In this document: positions 51,086 to 63,387 of the stretch, piece after piece
Layout of the letters: each line of letters opens with the position of its first letter
Numbering within the stretch: position 1 is the stretch's first letter
Origin: Liopterus haemorrhoidalis
Taxonomy: Eukaryota > Arthropoda > Insecta > Coleoptera > Dytiscidae
Assembly: GCA_963971575.1 (NCBI GenBank)
Contig: OZ020623.1
Span: 17,052,980 to 17,116,979 of the forward strand
DNA length: 64,000 nt
Direction: 5' to 3'
The notes under the pieces: generated by a model
Seen by the model: the letters and a program-made list of their open reading frames with translations, nothing else
Told to the model about the DNA's origin: nothing
The model's database searches: none
Made by a program: the position numbers and the translations under genes

Positions 51086-51883
51086 CAGGGTTTCGCAGGT
51101 ATATAATAAGTGAAGGCGGTATGCTGAGTGTGTAGGACAAATTTTACTTTGTAGTAATCACGGCAAAATGAACGATATTTTTAAAATAATTTATCGTCTG
51201 TTAATCATATAAGACTGGTTATTAAATTTACGCTCTTAAAAATTAAATACAACATTTGTCAAAATATAACTAGAATTTTGACAAAATAATTTCAACATAA
51301 TAAAAATGCAAAAAAAAAAACGGAAAAAATAAAATTCACTCCGTACTCGAACTCGAAACCCTTCGTTTACCCGCAGTGCTCTAACCCATTACGCTATCGA
51401 ATGCATTGCATATGAGTGTCTTACATTGGTATAACTTTTGCACTTTGTGAACCAAAAACCACAAAAAATGCGTTATTTTCCGAAAACATAATCTAATCAA
51501 AAATTCCTGTTGTACTATTTCGGTTCACACCAATATACATTACTTAGAATTTTTTTAGATTTTTAGTTTAAACCATCTGGGCTACAGGTTGTGGGACAAA
51601 TTTTTTTTTGCACAATTTTGGCAAAAATCGCTTCAAAATAATTTATTTTGCAAAAATAAAAATTTGATCGTTAATTCACGTACTAAGGGCTTTCATTTGA
51701 TACCCTACTCAGAATTTAAAAAAAATATTTTTGTTTTCGATGAGCACATATTTGTTTATATTTTTAGGGGGGTATGTTTTTTAGATGTTTTAGTATTTTT
51801 CCCATGTGCGGGTCAAAGAGTTGTATAAGCATGCCAAATTTCAACTCTCTAGGTTTAGCCGTTTGGCTACAAACTTTTACCGA

Positions 51884-51921
<38 letters not shown>

Positions 51922-51970
51922 GACAAAATGACAGTATAAGGGTTATTTGGTCATACCTACAAAACCCTAA
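51086..51970 (-). repeat. tRNA-cassette composite repeat
   Basis: Ends CAGGGTTTCGCAGGTATATA and, inverted, TAGGGTTTTGTAGGTATGAC. On the minus strand the cassette (51340-51410) has TAGCGTAATGGGTTAGAGCA (box A-like) and GAGTTCGAGTACGGAGTGAA (box B-like). A CAGACAGA tract is at 51887-51921. The GTGTGAATATTCACAC hairpin lies just outside the left end. Confidence 0.7.
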
Positions 51971-52124
51971 AAAGGTTTTTAAAAATCATATTTAGTCCAT
52001 TTGACTCATGAGTAACGATATAAGGGGCTTTTGATGTACCTACAAAACCCTAAAAAGTAAGATAACAACATTTAAAAAATGGGGAGGAGACGAATCGAAG
52101 TAATGACCAAACCAGTGGCGAAGT

Positions 52125-52612
52125 GACACCACCGCTAGACTTGCCCTCTCATAAAAAAAATAATAAACAAAAAAAAATAGTTTTTTTAATTTAAAAAAGT
52201 TTTAGGTAAATCTTCAAAAATACATCAAATTATGTTCTATACAAATTTTTGTCCAAGGCTTGGTTTACTAGATATGACTTTTTTTAAATTTTAAAGTTTA
52301 ATAACTTCCGTTTCCGTTTTGGATTTGCATAAAAAACAATAGGGTTCTTGCCAATTAACAGAAGAATTTTTTAGTACCAGAACGAACTCTCTAAGTTAAA
52401 CCGTTCTTGAGTTATCGTGTATACACACAGACACACACACAGACACACACATACACACAGACACACACACATACGGACGGCACTTCGAAAATAGGTTTTT
52501 TGGATTCCCTGGACCATGAAACGTGGTCATCAGTCAAAATCTCGACATCGAAAATTTTCGCGATTGCAATACTTGCCCCTTATATATTAAGGTCGGGCAA
52601 GTAAAAAATATT
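52125..52612 (+). repeat. (CACA)n-core repeat
   Basis: Matches 30529-30696 plus 30949-31222: CCAGTGGCGAAGTGACACCA start, microsatellite ACACACAGACACACACAT (52425-52475), and the end TTATATATTAAGGTCGGGCA plus AGTAAAAA. It is the uninterrupted form of the family. Confidence 0.8.
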
Positions 52613-52842
52613 TTGAATCTATTTGGCACATGAGTGATCTACAAAAATAAAAACAGTCCCTGGAATAATTCTCTGCCCCTTTTCCACTTTTATATTCCAG
52701 GTCGTCAAGGATGAAATGTGTAGTTAATAATATTGCGAACTTTAACAGCTTATCATTTGACATTGGCTTAATATTTTACAGTTTTGTTTTTTTTTTTTTT
52801 GTTGGATAGGTACACATCTCGCCTGTTTAAAGAAATCATTGT

Positions 52843-53472
52843 ATGCTCCAAAAAATATCAAAAACTTTTTTAAAATTAATTTTGTTGAAAATGGAACGGT
52901 CGAAAATTCGCATTATTATGAAGTATGAGTTCTTACGTAGAACTACGGCATCGCAGACCGCGCAAAACATTAATAGAGTATTTGGCTCTAGTGTTAATAC
53001 GCAGCAGACAGTATCAAATTTTGTACAGGTAACCAAAATCAAAATAAAAAAAAAAAAAAAAACTGGCTCATCGATGACAGCAGAAATATACTGCAGCAAA
53101 CTGGACGAAATGATGCAAAAACTTAAAGAAAAACAGCCTAGATTGGTCAACAGATCGACTCCCATCTTATTGCATGATAACACTAGACCATACTCTGCAC
53201 AAATGACTGTGGCAAAACTACAGGAATTGGAGTTGGAACTTTTTCATTATCCTCCATACTCACCAGACCTAGCCCCCACTGACTACCACTTCTACCGCAA
53301 TTTGGACAACTTTTTAATAGGAAAACAGTTTAATTCCGACAATGCTGTAAAACTGGCCTTCCAAGTATTCATTGACTCTCGTCCGCCAGGGTTTTATACC
53401 ACCGGCCTGAACAACCTGCCGCTTAAATGGCAAAAGTGTAAAGACAATATGGGTGCATACTTTGATGAATAA
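52843..53472 (+). pseudogene. mariner transposase with internal deletion
   Basis: The open frame gives the N-terminal helix-turn-helix part (SKIRIIMKYEFLRRTTASQT, AQNINRVFG) joined by a poly-Lys stretch to the C-terminal catalytic part (LLHDNTRPYSAQMTVAKLQE, YPPYSPDLAPTDYHFYRNLD, WQKCKDNMGAYFDE). The section with the first catalytic Asp is missing. HDN and the TDYHF Asp remain. It resembles the irritans/SETMAR-type mariner group rather than the other mariner of this window. The inner poly-A run suggests the frame is open by chance. Terminal repeats not found. Confidence 0.8.
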
Positions 53473-54189
53473 AATAATTCTTTATATTTGTAAGTTATCA
53501 ACTTTGCCTTTTTTTCTTCAAATTTCAGCCTTGACGATCTAATAACTAGTACCATGAAATAAAAATTGTGGTGTATATTTAATTAATTTTTAATTCTCGA
53601 GTAATTACCTTCCCCTTCCATTATTTTGTGTTACATTTATGGATTTTTTCCAAAATAACCCTTTATCAAAAATTCACTAAAACTCATGAATCCAAATTCA
53701 AAATCGATAAAGTGCGTATATTTATTTCGTGCGTAACATGATGTGCGTAATATGATGCGCGTAGATATATTTTTCATTGAATTTTGTGTTCTGCGCAACA
53801 TGAGCTCGCATCCACGTGTTGGTTTTCTTTCGGAGGTCCTCGACCTATCGACCTATATTATACAAATCCCGGTTAGGACAGGGGTACACCAGCCTGCGTA
53901 GATTTTGTGCGCGTTAGGGGTTCATGCGTAAACCGGTAGTACTAAATAAGTGGTTATGTCAACAAAGCGATTTTCGATTTATATTATTTATGTTTTCATC
54001 AGTTACGAAAATAATAAATATAGGGATGGAATAAAATTGTCATTCCTAGATGAAATGCAGGCAGAACTATAGATGGCAACGATTAATCGAACGATTGAAG
54101 TAATTACTTTGTTTCAGTTAGTCAATTAATCATGTGATATTTTTGGTTTCGATTAATTAGTAATTAATCGATTAATTTATCATTAGAGT
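53473..54189. other. unassigned sequence with ATTAAT-rich patch
   Basis: No coding evidence. From 54070 to 54185 ATTAATCGA-type words recur on both strands (CGATTAATTAGTAATTAATC); TAATCGATTAATTGATTAAT appears again at about 56500. These may be two ends of a decayed element that encloses the next features. Confidence 0.35.
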
Positions 54190-54338
54190 CCGGCAAATAT
54201 ATGCAACGGTACTTTTAGTAGGTGTTTTTCGATAAAAAGCGGCACATGTGTTATCTGTAGAAATAAAATGTAATTATATATATTTGTAATGTGCCCTGCT
54301 GACAAATGGTGTAGCGTATAAAATTTGAATATCTTATC

Positions 54339-54605
54339 CAGTGGCAGACTACGCCTTCGCCGGGCCCAAGACATTTTTGATTTACGGGCCCACGGGTCAA
54401 CCTATGTTTTTTTAAAAAAGGTCCTTACCTTCCAAAACCAAGTGAAGAGAAAAAAAAAGGACTTCACCTCCCAAATCCAAGTGAAGAGCAAAAAAAAAGG
54501 ATTTCACCTACCAAATCCAAGTGAAGAGCAAAAAAAAGGACTTCAACTCCCAAATCCGGGCCCTAGACAAATGTCTTTTTTGTCTAAGGGGATAATCCGG
54601 CCCTG
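54339..54605. mobile_element. hAT-type MITE (CAGTGGCAG ... CCGGCCCTG)
   Basis: An exact 8-bp duplication ATCTTATC (54331-54338, 54606-54613) brackets 267 bp. Terminal inversion is short and imperfect (CAGTGGC / GGCCCTG). Inside are three to four units of CAAATCCAAGTGAAGAGCAA plus A-run and GGACTTCA, the inverse of the 40-bp module in the MITE at 49814. Confidence 0.8.
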
Positions 54606-54954
54606 ATCTTATCAAAAACTGACCAATGGCAAAGGAGTGACTGGAATAATCTCGGATATAATCCCAAAATAATGAGGTGTCGTTATTAAGATAAGAATTC
54701 ATTGCGGTACAAGTGTTTTATTCTTTTCTTTTTTGTTGGTCTTTATTTCCAAATAGTAAAAAATTGAAAAATGAAAAAGTTTATAAACGAAATTATTTAT
54801 TATTAATAAATAGTATACAATTTTAATATCAATAATAATAATAGTAAGAAATTATTCGACTTGGTGTGTGTTGTAGTGAGTTTTTTTTTTTTTTTTTCTT
54901 TTCTCAGTAATAATAATAATAATTAATAATAATATTTATGAAATTAATAATTTT

Positions 54955-55218
54955 TTAATTATTTAAAGAAATCATTAAATATTTTTCTAAATTTTCATCA
55001 GAAAAATTAGTTCTTTTCGATGTATATACTTTCTTGAAAAAAGAAAAAGACCTCTCTACATCAAAACTTGTTATTGGTGCATAATTATAAAAAGTATATA
55101 TTTCTTTATATTTATTAAATATATCTTGATTTGATAATAACTTGATAGAAAATTGTAGTAATACTTGTAGGTCGGGATTTTTATTAAATATACTATCAAT
55201 TTTTGCAGACAAGTGCAA
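54955..55218 (-). pseudogene. hAT transposase C-terminal fragment
   Basis: The frame reads YNYAPITSFDVERSFSFFKK then TNFSDENLEKYLMISLNN. APITS.DVERSFS..K...S..R..F..ENL.KYL is the conserved dimerisation segment of one hAT group. Only the last 87 residues are open. Confidence 0.75.
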
Positions 55219-55689
55219 ACCAACCTCGCCGGGAACAGATTTCAGTTTGTTTACTGTCCAATAAATAATATTTAAAGATTATGACAACGGCCGGTTTTGT
55301 TGTTCTAAATTTACTATGGTTGAAGGAAGAAATTCAAAATTAGTCTTTATGAACTTTAACTCTTCATAAATATTTGGTTTTTGTATAATATTTTTTGATA
55401 TTATAATGCTTTGAGCATCCGGTTATATAGTATGCTAATATCAGGGCGCTTTATAAGTAAAAAGAAGTTAAAAATTATTACAGAATTATTCGTTCAAAAT
55501 AAAGTTTAAAATAGTACGCCTATGGCAAAAGTACCGTTGCATATATTTGCCGGTCTCTGTTTATTATTAGTCGATAACTTTATTTAATTTTCAACAAATT
55601 TCTTAGTTGTATTGTTGAAAGACTGGTCGGTAGATGACTTTTCTCTCTTCTTTCAATAAAGTCCCTAGGTTACTAGGCCTTCAGAACAT

Positions 55690-56170
55690 TCGTTCTCGCA
55701 AATTTGGAGAATTAAACTCAACCACTACTCATTTCTACACAATATACTGCTATAGTTTGCGTCCAGTCAGTTCAAATACTCACTAGCGAAACGCAATCTT
55801 CCAACTCGATAATTTTCCAGAAAAGCCTGGCAAGTTACAGGGTTTCTGGATACAAGCCCTTGTTTCCTCAGTCGTCTTTGGACAGTTCGTGATAAAATTG
55901 CCGAATTTCTTGGAAATAACGTGCGAGGAAAGTTAAGGCCCATGATTGCGCAGAATAATTACAATAAGAAATCAGTCGTTTCGAGTTTGTGGTTTATGGA
56001 TGATTTGAACCAGTTATTTTTTATGTAGAGGCCAGTTCGCTTATGGCGCTTTATAGCGTAATTAATAGAGTTTTTAGCTACATCCAAAACACCAGCGATA
56101 TTCCAATACTGCGGCCATCTTCATACAATGGCGCAGCTCGTACGGCTTTCGGATATATTTTAATTTTATT
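55690..56170 (-). pseudogene. Tc1-like transposase N-terminal relic
   Basis: On the minus strand, with several frame changes: ERAAALYEDGRSIG-like, LDVAKNSINYAIKRHKRTGL, then SRTVQRRLRKQGLVSRNPVT and NYRVGRLRFASEYL. This is the paired helix-turn-helix region of Tc1-like transposases leading to where the first catalytic Asp would be. Heavily mutated. Confidence 0.65.
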
Positions 56171-56179
56171 GCACAGAAA

Positions 56180-57002
56180 GCACTTGTAGAATTTTAGAAA
56201 TCTCTAAGATGGGTAATTAATGGCAAAATTTTATTTCAACGATGAGTTATTTGTGTTAAAACTTACCTACTTAATATGCGATATTATATAGTCTTCCTTC
56301 AAACGGGCATTATTTACTGTTGTTTAATTAACAACAAAAAATATTTGTTTATGCAGACATTTTATTACCCCTCATTAATTATATTTTCCTAATAAAACAG
56401 TTAAATAATTTTTTATCAGCCTATAAAATACAATATTAAGATAGTCCCATTTTTTTTTTGTCGGCCAGCGTACTTATTTTTTTTTTTTTTTTATTTCATA
56501 ATCGATTAATTGATTAATACTCAACTTCACTCTAAAAAAGTTTAAAAAAAGGTTTCTTTTAGTGTACCGTGAACTCCCTCGCTTTTCGTGTTAATTATTT
56601 AGACTTCTTTTTTGGTTAAATTTAGTGTAAAGTTTACACTTACATACTGGTTAAATTATAGTGTTAGAAAATAGTGTTAAAGTAGTATTAATTTTAACAC
56701 TGAAAAAGGAATATTTAATAAAAATAACACTATCTGAATAAATGAAGATTTACACGGTAATTTGGTTAAAAATAGTTAACCATTTACTATTTTTAAATGA
56801 AAATTTAACACAAAAATTTTAACCAAACTGAGAATGAACTTTAAAGCCGCATTCAGATCTCTTAAATCAATAGCTTATAGACTGTAACTGATACTCTGTT
56901 GATTGTCACTAGCAACTTTGTCATATGGTAAAACGTGAAACCGTTCAGACATCTAAATTGAATACGTTGTTCGTTGGGGATTGTGAATAATTTTCTAAAC
57001 TT
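56180..57002. other. unassigned AT-rich sequence, possible MITE at 56575-56835
   Basis: GGTTAAA and GTGTTA words recur in both orientations between 56575 and 56835 (TTTTGGTTAAATTTAGTGTA; AATTTTAACCAAACTGAGAA), suggesting a decayed MITE. Nothing else recognised. Confidence 0.35.
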
Positions 57003-58563
57003 ATTGAGAAGTGACATTACCGGTGGCGGCGCTGTGCTCCAAGGCAATATGGCTGTTGTCTCCAGTGATGGGCGCGTAAGTTACATGATGTAAGTTACCT
57101 CATTGTTAACACGTAAACAATTGATGTAAAGTAAACACAAAAACTCTTGTAAACAACGTAAACAATGTAAACAATGATTTAGACATGCGCACTTGTTTTG
57201 AATTACAGAACCTCATTATCAATACATTTTTATAAATAATAAAATTTTAATGAAACGATTTTAAATGAAAAAGTAAGTATATAAAATTAGGACAAGCCAA
57301 TATACATATTAATAAAAATCGAATTTGCCTCATTATACAGGTGTTACATACAAATTAGTAAATATGAATATGAAAAATAAAAAACTTTTTTCTTTAAAAA
57401 ATTCAGTCTAATTTTTTTAATAACAAAATACATTAAATTTCACCCTTAAGAAAATCAGCCTATATTTTTTAATAACGAAAAGATTCATTGCAAATTTTGC
57501 ATAACGCCCTATATTTTCTTTTATTTTCTTTTATTAAAACAAAACCTAGTTCTTCAGAACTATTCCTTCGGTTTCTTCCCACCATTTTTTTAATAAATTC
57601 ATTGTTTTGAACTGAATATACTTGTTCATTAACTCTCTATTATTCGTATTAAATAACTAAAACTAACCTCATTATTTGACAGTTTACAAAGTTTACATTT
57701 TTTACATTGTTGACAAGTTTACCAATTGTTTACATAAGTTTACACGTAAACGTAAACAATTAAAGTTTACGTGTAAACGCCCATCACTGGTTGTCTCTAG
57801 TACTCAGCTGTCAATATGCCATTAGCGAAGAGGTTAATTTACAGTACATTTTTATTTTATGAAAATGCGAGTAAAAATTTGCCAATTTTAATTTAATTTT
57901 TAAGCGCTACACATGTGTCGAGGTGTATAACAGAAGGTGGGCATCAAATTACAGTATTTAAAGTTTAATTTCAGTAGATTTATTGAAGTTTAATTTGTAG
58001 TTGAGCAGGTTTTAAATGCCGGGCACGTAATTTTATTTGGTACTTCTGAGTGTCGGTCATCTGAATTTACAATATATGGATTCTGTTTGCAAACAAGTGC
58101 ATTATGTTCATTGCCTCATGAAATAAAATTAGTTTTAGTTGAACAGGAGCAGCTAAAAGTTAACAATGCAACTTGCAGGTTCAAGCATATTAGTGCAGTT
58201 TTGTTTTTTTGCGACAAATGTAATGAACAAACTCGCATAGTATCAGTTACTTTTTAACTCAAAATATATTCCCATGCCTTCCTCCTGTCCATAACCAAAT
58301 CTTTTCCCAATCTGGACTTAATATTAACTTTCTCTCCATTTTTCTTCAGAAAAGAAAAAAATTAAGATGCCTATCTTTGTCCTGTCTTGAATGACAGCCA
58401 AAAACACTATAATTTGTTCTATTTTTATAGTTTTGCAGAACTTTTATCGACATTCTAACAAAAATTCAACACTAGAACATATGTAATAAGTTCAAACAGT
58501 ACTAGAGCGCCTAGTACAATATTTGACCACCAGACTGCGTATTCGAGCGTGTCAGTTCTCAAT
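57003..58563 (+). mobile_element. unassigned 'ATTGAGAA' element, copy 3, split by a hAT MITE
   Basis: Same ends and sequence as 40776-41602. Removing the nested 57063-57789 element and one 8-bp duplicate leaves about 826 bp. TA flanks the TTGAGAA ends here, which would fit a TA-targeting element, but other copies do not show this. Confidence 0.75.
57063..57789. mobile_element. hAT MITE with CAGTGATGGGCG ends
   Basis: Ends CAGTGATGGGCG and CGCCCATCACTG with exact 8-bp duplication GTTGTCTC (57055-57062, 57790-57797). The uninterrupted sister element at 40830 shows the empty site. GTAAAC / GTTTAC words dominate the subterminal regions. Non-coding, 727 bp. Confidence 0.95.
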
Positions 58564-59065
58564 AGCTTGTGAATTGTTTTAATGAGACAGACATATACAC
58601 ATTGGCTAACTCAGTCCATCAGAGACACCCTAGATATTGTATGCCTTTACATAACCTAGCAAACTGTCATCTTTTTTTTTTAATTAAATTTTTTTGGTCT
58701 ATTGGCTAGTAACCAGTTGTGTATACAATGTAACAATAAAATTATAAAAGATATAATATATATATAGGGTTGCCACCTCTTCGGATCTGACCCGGAGAGT
58801 CCGGGTTCTACAGGTTTGTGTCCGGGTTCCGGGTTTGATCCGTATTTCTCCGGGTCGCGTGAAATATAAACATCCAACTTTTTTTTTATATAATACTGAC
58901 GGTTTGTTACACGTTTTCTGTCTTTCCTGCACTTCAAGTATTTTCTGTATTTCTGACCCCTGCTCTGCAAGTGATTTTCTGAATATCTGCGCCTCCCTTT
59001 CTACGCTTTTTTAATTTTCTTTTCTTATTTTATGAAGCATATATTGTATATATAATAAATATTTA

Positions 59066-60346
59066 CCAGGTCTACAAGTATGAAATGCGGATTTTTTTTT
59101 AAATAAAACACATTAAACTCAAAAGAACAGTAAAAGTTTATTTATTCAAAGTATGCTCCATTAGAAGTTATACATTTTTCCCATCTTTCAGGAAATTTGT
59201 GAATACCTCGCCAGTAGAACTCTTCCCCTTTCCCCGCGAACCATTCATCTAGCCATTCTTTCACATTTTCATATGAACAAAAGTGCTGCTCGGCAAGTGC
59301 GTGACCCATCGATGTGAACAAGTGGTAATCTGAAGGGGCCAAGTCTGGTGAGTAAGCGGCATGGGGTAGCACTTCCCACTTGAGTGCCTCCAATGTGTTG
59401 CAAATTGCTTTTGCCTTATGTGATGGAGCGTTATCGCGAAGAAAAATTACCTTGTGCTGTCTTCTTTCGTGTTCTGGTCGTTTTATGAGTAGCGAATGGT
59501 TCAATTCGATCAGTTGTTGTTGGTACCGTTGGGTATTAACTGTTTCACTAGGTTTTAACAATTCATAATAGACCACACCCTTTTGGTCCCACCAAGTACA
59601 GAGCATTGTCTTTTTACCAAAGCGATTCGGTCTTGCAGTTGACGTGGATGGTGAGCCTGGGTTCACCCATGATTTTCTGCGTTTGGGATTTTCAAAATAA
59701 ATCCATTTTTCATCGCCAGTAATGATACGATGCAAAACAGACTTTCTTTTGTATCGTGCAAGCAAAATTTCACAAGTGTTTTTGCGTTTTTCCATCTGCC
59801 TCTCATTCAATGCATGTGGACCCATCTGCCGACTTTCTGGATCTTACCCATCTCTCGTAGGCGATTGGCAACAGCTTGTTGACTAACGACTAACTGCTCT
59901 GCTAGTTGTTTTTGTGATTGACTATCGTCTTCCTGTAGCAATGTTTCCAATTTTGTATCATCATATTTTTTTGGAGGTTTTCCATGTTATTTGTCTGTAA
60001 GATCAAAGTCACCACTTTTGAAACGCCGAAACCATCGTTCACACGTATATTGCGATGGAGCATATTCATAAGCTCCTCGACGCAGTCGGTATGATTCAGC
60101 AGCAGTTTTTTTCAAATGAAAACAAAACAGTAGTACTGTCCGCGAATGCTCTTTATTTGGCACAAAATTTGACATTTTTAACACAGTAAAACAAAACTAT
60201 ATGATCACTTTTCAAATTATAATCTATACGCATTTGACACTTAATGATAACTTAACAAAACGCCATATGTGTTGAAACTTTGAACTATACACTCTGTTTG
60301 CGCGGCAAGTTTGAAAAAAATCCGCATTTCATACTTGTAGACCTGG
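59066..60346 (-). mobile_element. mariner (DD34D), copy 2
   Basis: 1281 bp with the same ends as copy 1 (CCAGGTCTACAAGTATGAAA) and TA at 59064-59065 and 60347-60348. The two copies are closely alike, so both derive from one fairly recent burst. Confidence 0.93.
59142..60184 (-). pseudogene. mariner transposase with two frameshifts, catalytic triad intact
   Basis: N-terminal part 59987-60184 (NFVPNKEHSRTVLLFCFHLK, YTCERWFRRFKSGDFDL), a frame-shifted middle with the second helix-turn-helix, then 59142-59825 with HALNERQMEKRK, ITGDEKWIYFENPKRRKSWV, FLRDNAPSHKAK, YSPDLAPSDYHLF and a normal C-terminus WEKCITSNGAYFE. All three catalytic Asp are present with 34 residues between the last two (DD34D). 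The reading frame breaks around 59826-59986 make it a recent pseudogene. Confidence 0.88.
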
Positions 60347-60549
60347 TACTTAAAATCCATTCACGATGTTTCTTTATCTGAGTAGGCTATGGTAGGGTAA
60401 CAGTTTTGTTGGTAGCCACGAAAAATAACTAAACATGTGAAAATAAAATATCAAAAAAACTTTATGTATTTATAACAGAGTTTTATCTATTTAATAGATC
60501 TATTTAATATGAGTTGATAATATGTTCAAGTATATTAATTGAACATAAA

Positions 60550-61206
60550 AAATCAGCTGTGGCCACCACAGGATCAACCACCATCACAAAGTACTTGTAT
60601 AAAATACGTTCTAGCAGCAGAGTAAAATAACTTGGCCTAATATTTTCTAACAAAGATATTATGTATCATAACCATGGAAACGTTACATATAAGTATGAAA
60701 AAATAGATACTTGGAAAATATTTCGAAAAAGTTTTTAAAAATGTTTAGTTTTATCAAAAAATGTCTCAAATAAAAGTTATTAGTTATTACATTTATAGCA
60801 ACTTTTGTTAAATAAATTTTTTCGAAATATTTTTCTGTTGCTAAATATTCGCAAAAATCTTAAAATCGTCAAGAGTAAACTCCCATTTCTCTTCCATTTA
60901 AAGTTGATCAACTCGTGCCATTGATGTCAAAAGCTTAAATATGTGGTTTAATAAAAATCCTGTTTGCCGCATTTGCTCTGCACGTGTACACAGACAGACA
61001 GACAGACAGACAGACAGACGGACGGACGGACAGACGGACGGACGGACGAACTGACAGACGGACAGACAGACCGACACACATCATGCTAAAAGTAATCAAA
61101 ACGTTATGTAGGGACCTCAATTCGTGGAGATCCATCGAAATCTCGAAATGTCAAAATCGGTATGATCACAATACCTCCCTTTTATATGTTGGCGGTCGGT
61201 AAAAAT
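60550..61206 (+). repeat. (GTCT)n-core repeat, complete copy
   Basis: Starts AATCAGCTGTGGCCACCACA, has the CAGACAGA/CGGACGGA tract at 60990-61078, and ends ATGTTGGCGGTCGGTAAAAA. It is one of the best full-length examples in the window. Confidence 0.88.
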
Positions 61207-61858
61207 ATATAAATAAGATGTCATTAAATTGGAAGAATGTCATTATTTTTTAAACTCAAATTTTATACAACGAAAAAAAAAAAATATCATGGCTTACTCA
61301 GATGAACAATGGATTATTTAAACTAGTGGTGTGCAGGCTATCCGTATCCGCGGATGATCTGCAAAAAATAAAAATCCATACTCGGGTCCGTATTCGTTTT
61401 TCTAAGGCGGAATTTAAGCAAATAACTTATAGAAAAATTTAAATTAGTGTTTATATAAGCTTGCATCTAAAAATGCCCAAGGTGGAGTATTTTTTTTTTT
61501 TGCCTTTAGACAGGTGTTAAGTCGAGCATCACATAATTTTCTGGTGGATTTCGAAACTGCATTTAACCTGTACTGTATTCTAACAACTGAACGGTCTATA
61601 GGAACAGCGCGATATATCAAACTATCGCTTCAAGGTCTCTGTACTTAGGTACATGGAAGATCCGTATCCGTATCCACGGATCAGAAAACAAATAATCCCT
61701 ATCCGTATATGTATCCACAGGTCTGACTTTTATGTGATCTGACATATCTCTATTTAAAACACAACTTTTTTTTTGCTCCGGGTCAGAGTAAGGCCTTAGA
61801 TGGCAACCCTAAATATATAAGTAAAAAATTGATGTGAAGTGTGAATTTTCACACATTT

Positions 61859-62822
61859 CAGGGTTTTGCAGGTATTTAGAAAGTGAATGATGATTATTTT
61901 GGATGCGAAAACAAATTTTATATTAAAATATTTTCTTTGTAAATTTTAATTCGAACGCTTAATACCATTATTTAGGTTTCTAAATATGTGCAGTATTTTT
62001 TTTTTTTTTATATATAGCAAGGTTCATTAAGAATTTTAAAAATTGCGCCTATGGCTTCCATTGGTTGTTATAAGTTCCGCCCCTCTGATTTCGTGTACAT
62101 TGAAACAGAATTAAATTATAATTTAAACAATTTCCACTGGCTATTAAATTTACGCTTTTAAAAATTAAATGCAATATTTGCCAAAATATAACTAGAATTT
62201 TGAAAAAATAATTTAAACAATATAAAAATTAAAAAAAAAAAACAAAAAATAATTTAGTCTCTTTTCTCCCAGGGTTCGATCCCTTTCGGATCGGGTTACT
62301 TGTATGAAAACTCAGCGTGAAATATCACTAGACCAGCACACACGTTCCAGTGTGGCGTGTTACAAAGCTATAACTTGTGTACATTATTAGCCAAAAATCA
62401 CAAAAAATGCGTTTTTTTCCGAAAACCTAATCTAATCAAAAATTCCTGTTGAACTATTCCGGTTCACACCAATGTACATTACTTAGAATTTTTTCAGATT
62501 TTTAGTTTAAACCATCTGGGCTACAAGGTGTGGGACAAAAAATTTTTTGCACAATTTTGGCAAAAATCGCTTCAAAATAATTTATTTTGCAAAAATAAAA
62601 ATTTGTTCGTTAATCCACGTACCAAGGGCTTTCATTTGATACCCTACTCATAATTATAAAAAAATATATTTTTTTTTCGATGAGCACATATTTGTTTATA
62701 TTTTTAGGGGGATATGTTTTTGAGATGTTTTAGTATTTTTCCTATGTGCGGGTCAAAGAGTTGTATAAGCATGCCAAATTTCAACTCTCTAGGTTTAGCC
62801 GTTTGGCTACAATTTTTACCGA

Positions 62823-62868
<46 letters not shown>

Positions 62869-62915
62869 GACAAAATGACGGTATAAGGGTTTTTTGGTCA
62901 TACCTACAAAACCCT
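61859..62915 (-). repeat. tRNA-cassette composite repeat
   Basis: Ends CAGGGTTTTGCAGGTATTTA and, inverted, TAGGGTTTTGTAGGTATGAC. The minus-strand cassette (about 62265-62350) has CTGGTCTAGTGATATTTCAC (box A-like) and GGATCGAACCCTGGGAG (box B-like). A pure (CAGA) tract lies at 62823-62869. The GTGTGAATTTTCACAC hairpin is outside the left end. Confidence 0.72.
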
Positions 62916-63387
62916 AAAAATGATATAAAAATATAAAATAATACAAGTATCCTATTAATGCACATAATCTATCTTAATGTCTAACTATATTCGCATATTA
63001 TTAAAATATAAAAATTCGTAAATAATTTTGAAAAAGTTGATGTTATTAGAGAAAAGAATGAACTTTATAGAGGTAGGTAGGGAAAATAACATTTTGTTGA
63101 CTGAGTTGACTTAACATGGAATTTCTATTATACTTCGGACAATCAAATATTAAATGAAATGTAATCATTCAAATCAAACAAATCTTGCTCAAAATTACAA
63201 AGACGGACAGTAAATATGATCAATTTAGGTAATTAGGTTAGGTTTAGTTAGTTAAAATCTAGAACAGCAGAATTATTAAAACGATAATAGATAGAAAACA
63301 TTTTACGAAGCCATGTAGTTGGTTTAAAGATACACAGATGTAGGACTATTCGTAACCCACTAATTTCTAACTGCTCTAAACGGTACG
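62916..63387. other. unassigned sequence with a 'CTAGAACAGCAGAA' fragment
   Basis: 63236-63310 matches one arm of the inverted repeat at 21.3-21.66 kb (GGTTTAGTTAGTTAAAATCT, AACGATAATAGATAG, ACATTTTACGAAGC). The rest is AT-rich without a recognised feature. Confidence 0.45.

Larger units (their letters stand above)
54190..55553 (-). mobile_element. hAT-like element with CCGGCAAATATATGCAACGG ends
   Basis: 27-bp inverted ends (CCGGCAAATATATGCAACGG then TACTTTT, and the inverse at 55527-55553) match exactly by eye. A hAT transposase tail lies inside on the minus strand, yet the ends do not start with the usual CAG. No clear target duplication. A small MITE is nested near the left end. Confidence 0.6.
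58765..61811. mobile_element. hAT-like element with TAGGGTTGCCA ends, filled with insertions
   Basis: Left TAGGGTTGCCACCTCTTCGG with TCTGACCCGG; right CCGGGTCAGAGTAAGGCCTT with AGATGGCAACCCTA. Flanks TATATATA and AATATATA fit an 8-bp duplication with one change. Inside are a mariner, a (GTCT)n repeat and an ATCCGTATCC-rich stretch (61330-61735). CCGGGTT words recur at 58790-58860. Confidence 0.6.

Noticed and set aside
58680..58970. 96-codon minus-strand frame at the TAGGGTTGCCA element end
   Set aside because: It overlaps the terminal inverted repeat and its CCGGGTT subrepeats; no family resemblance.
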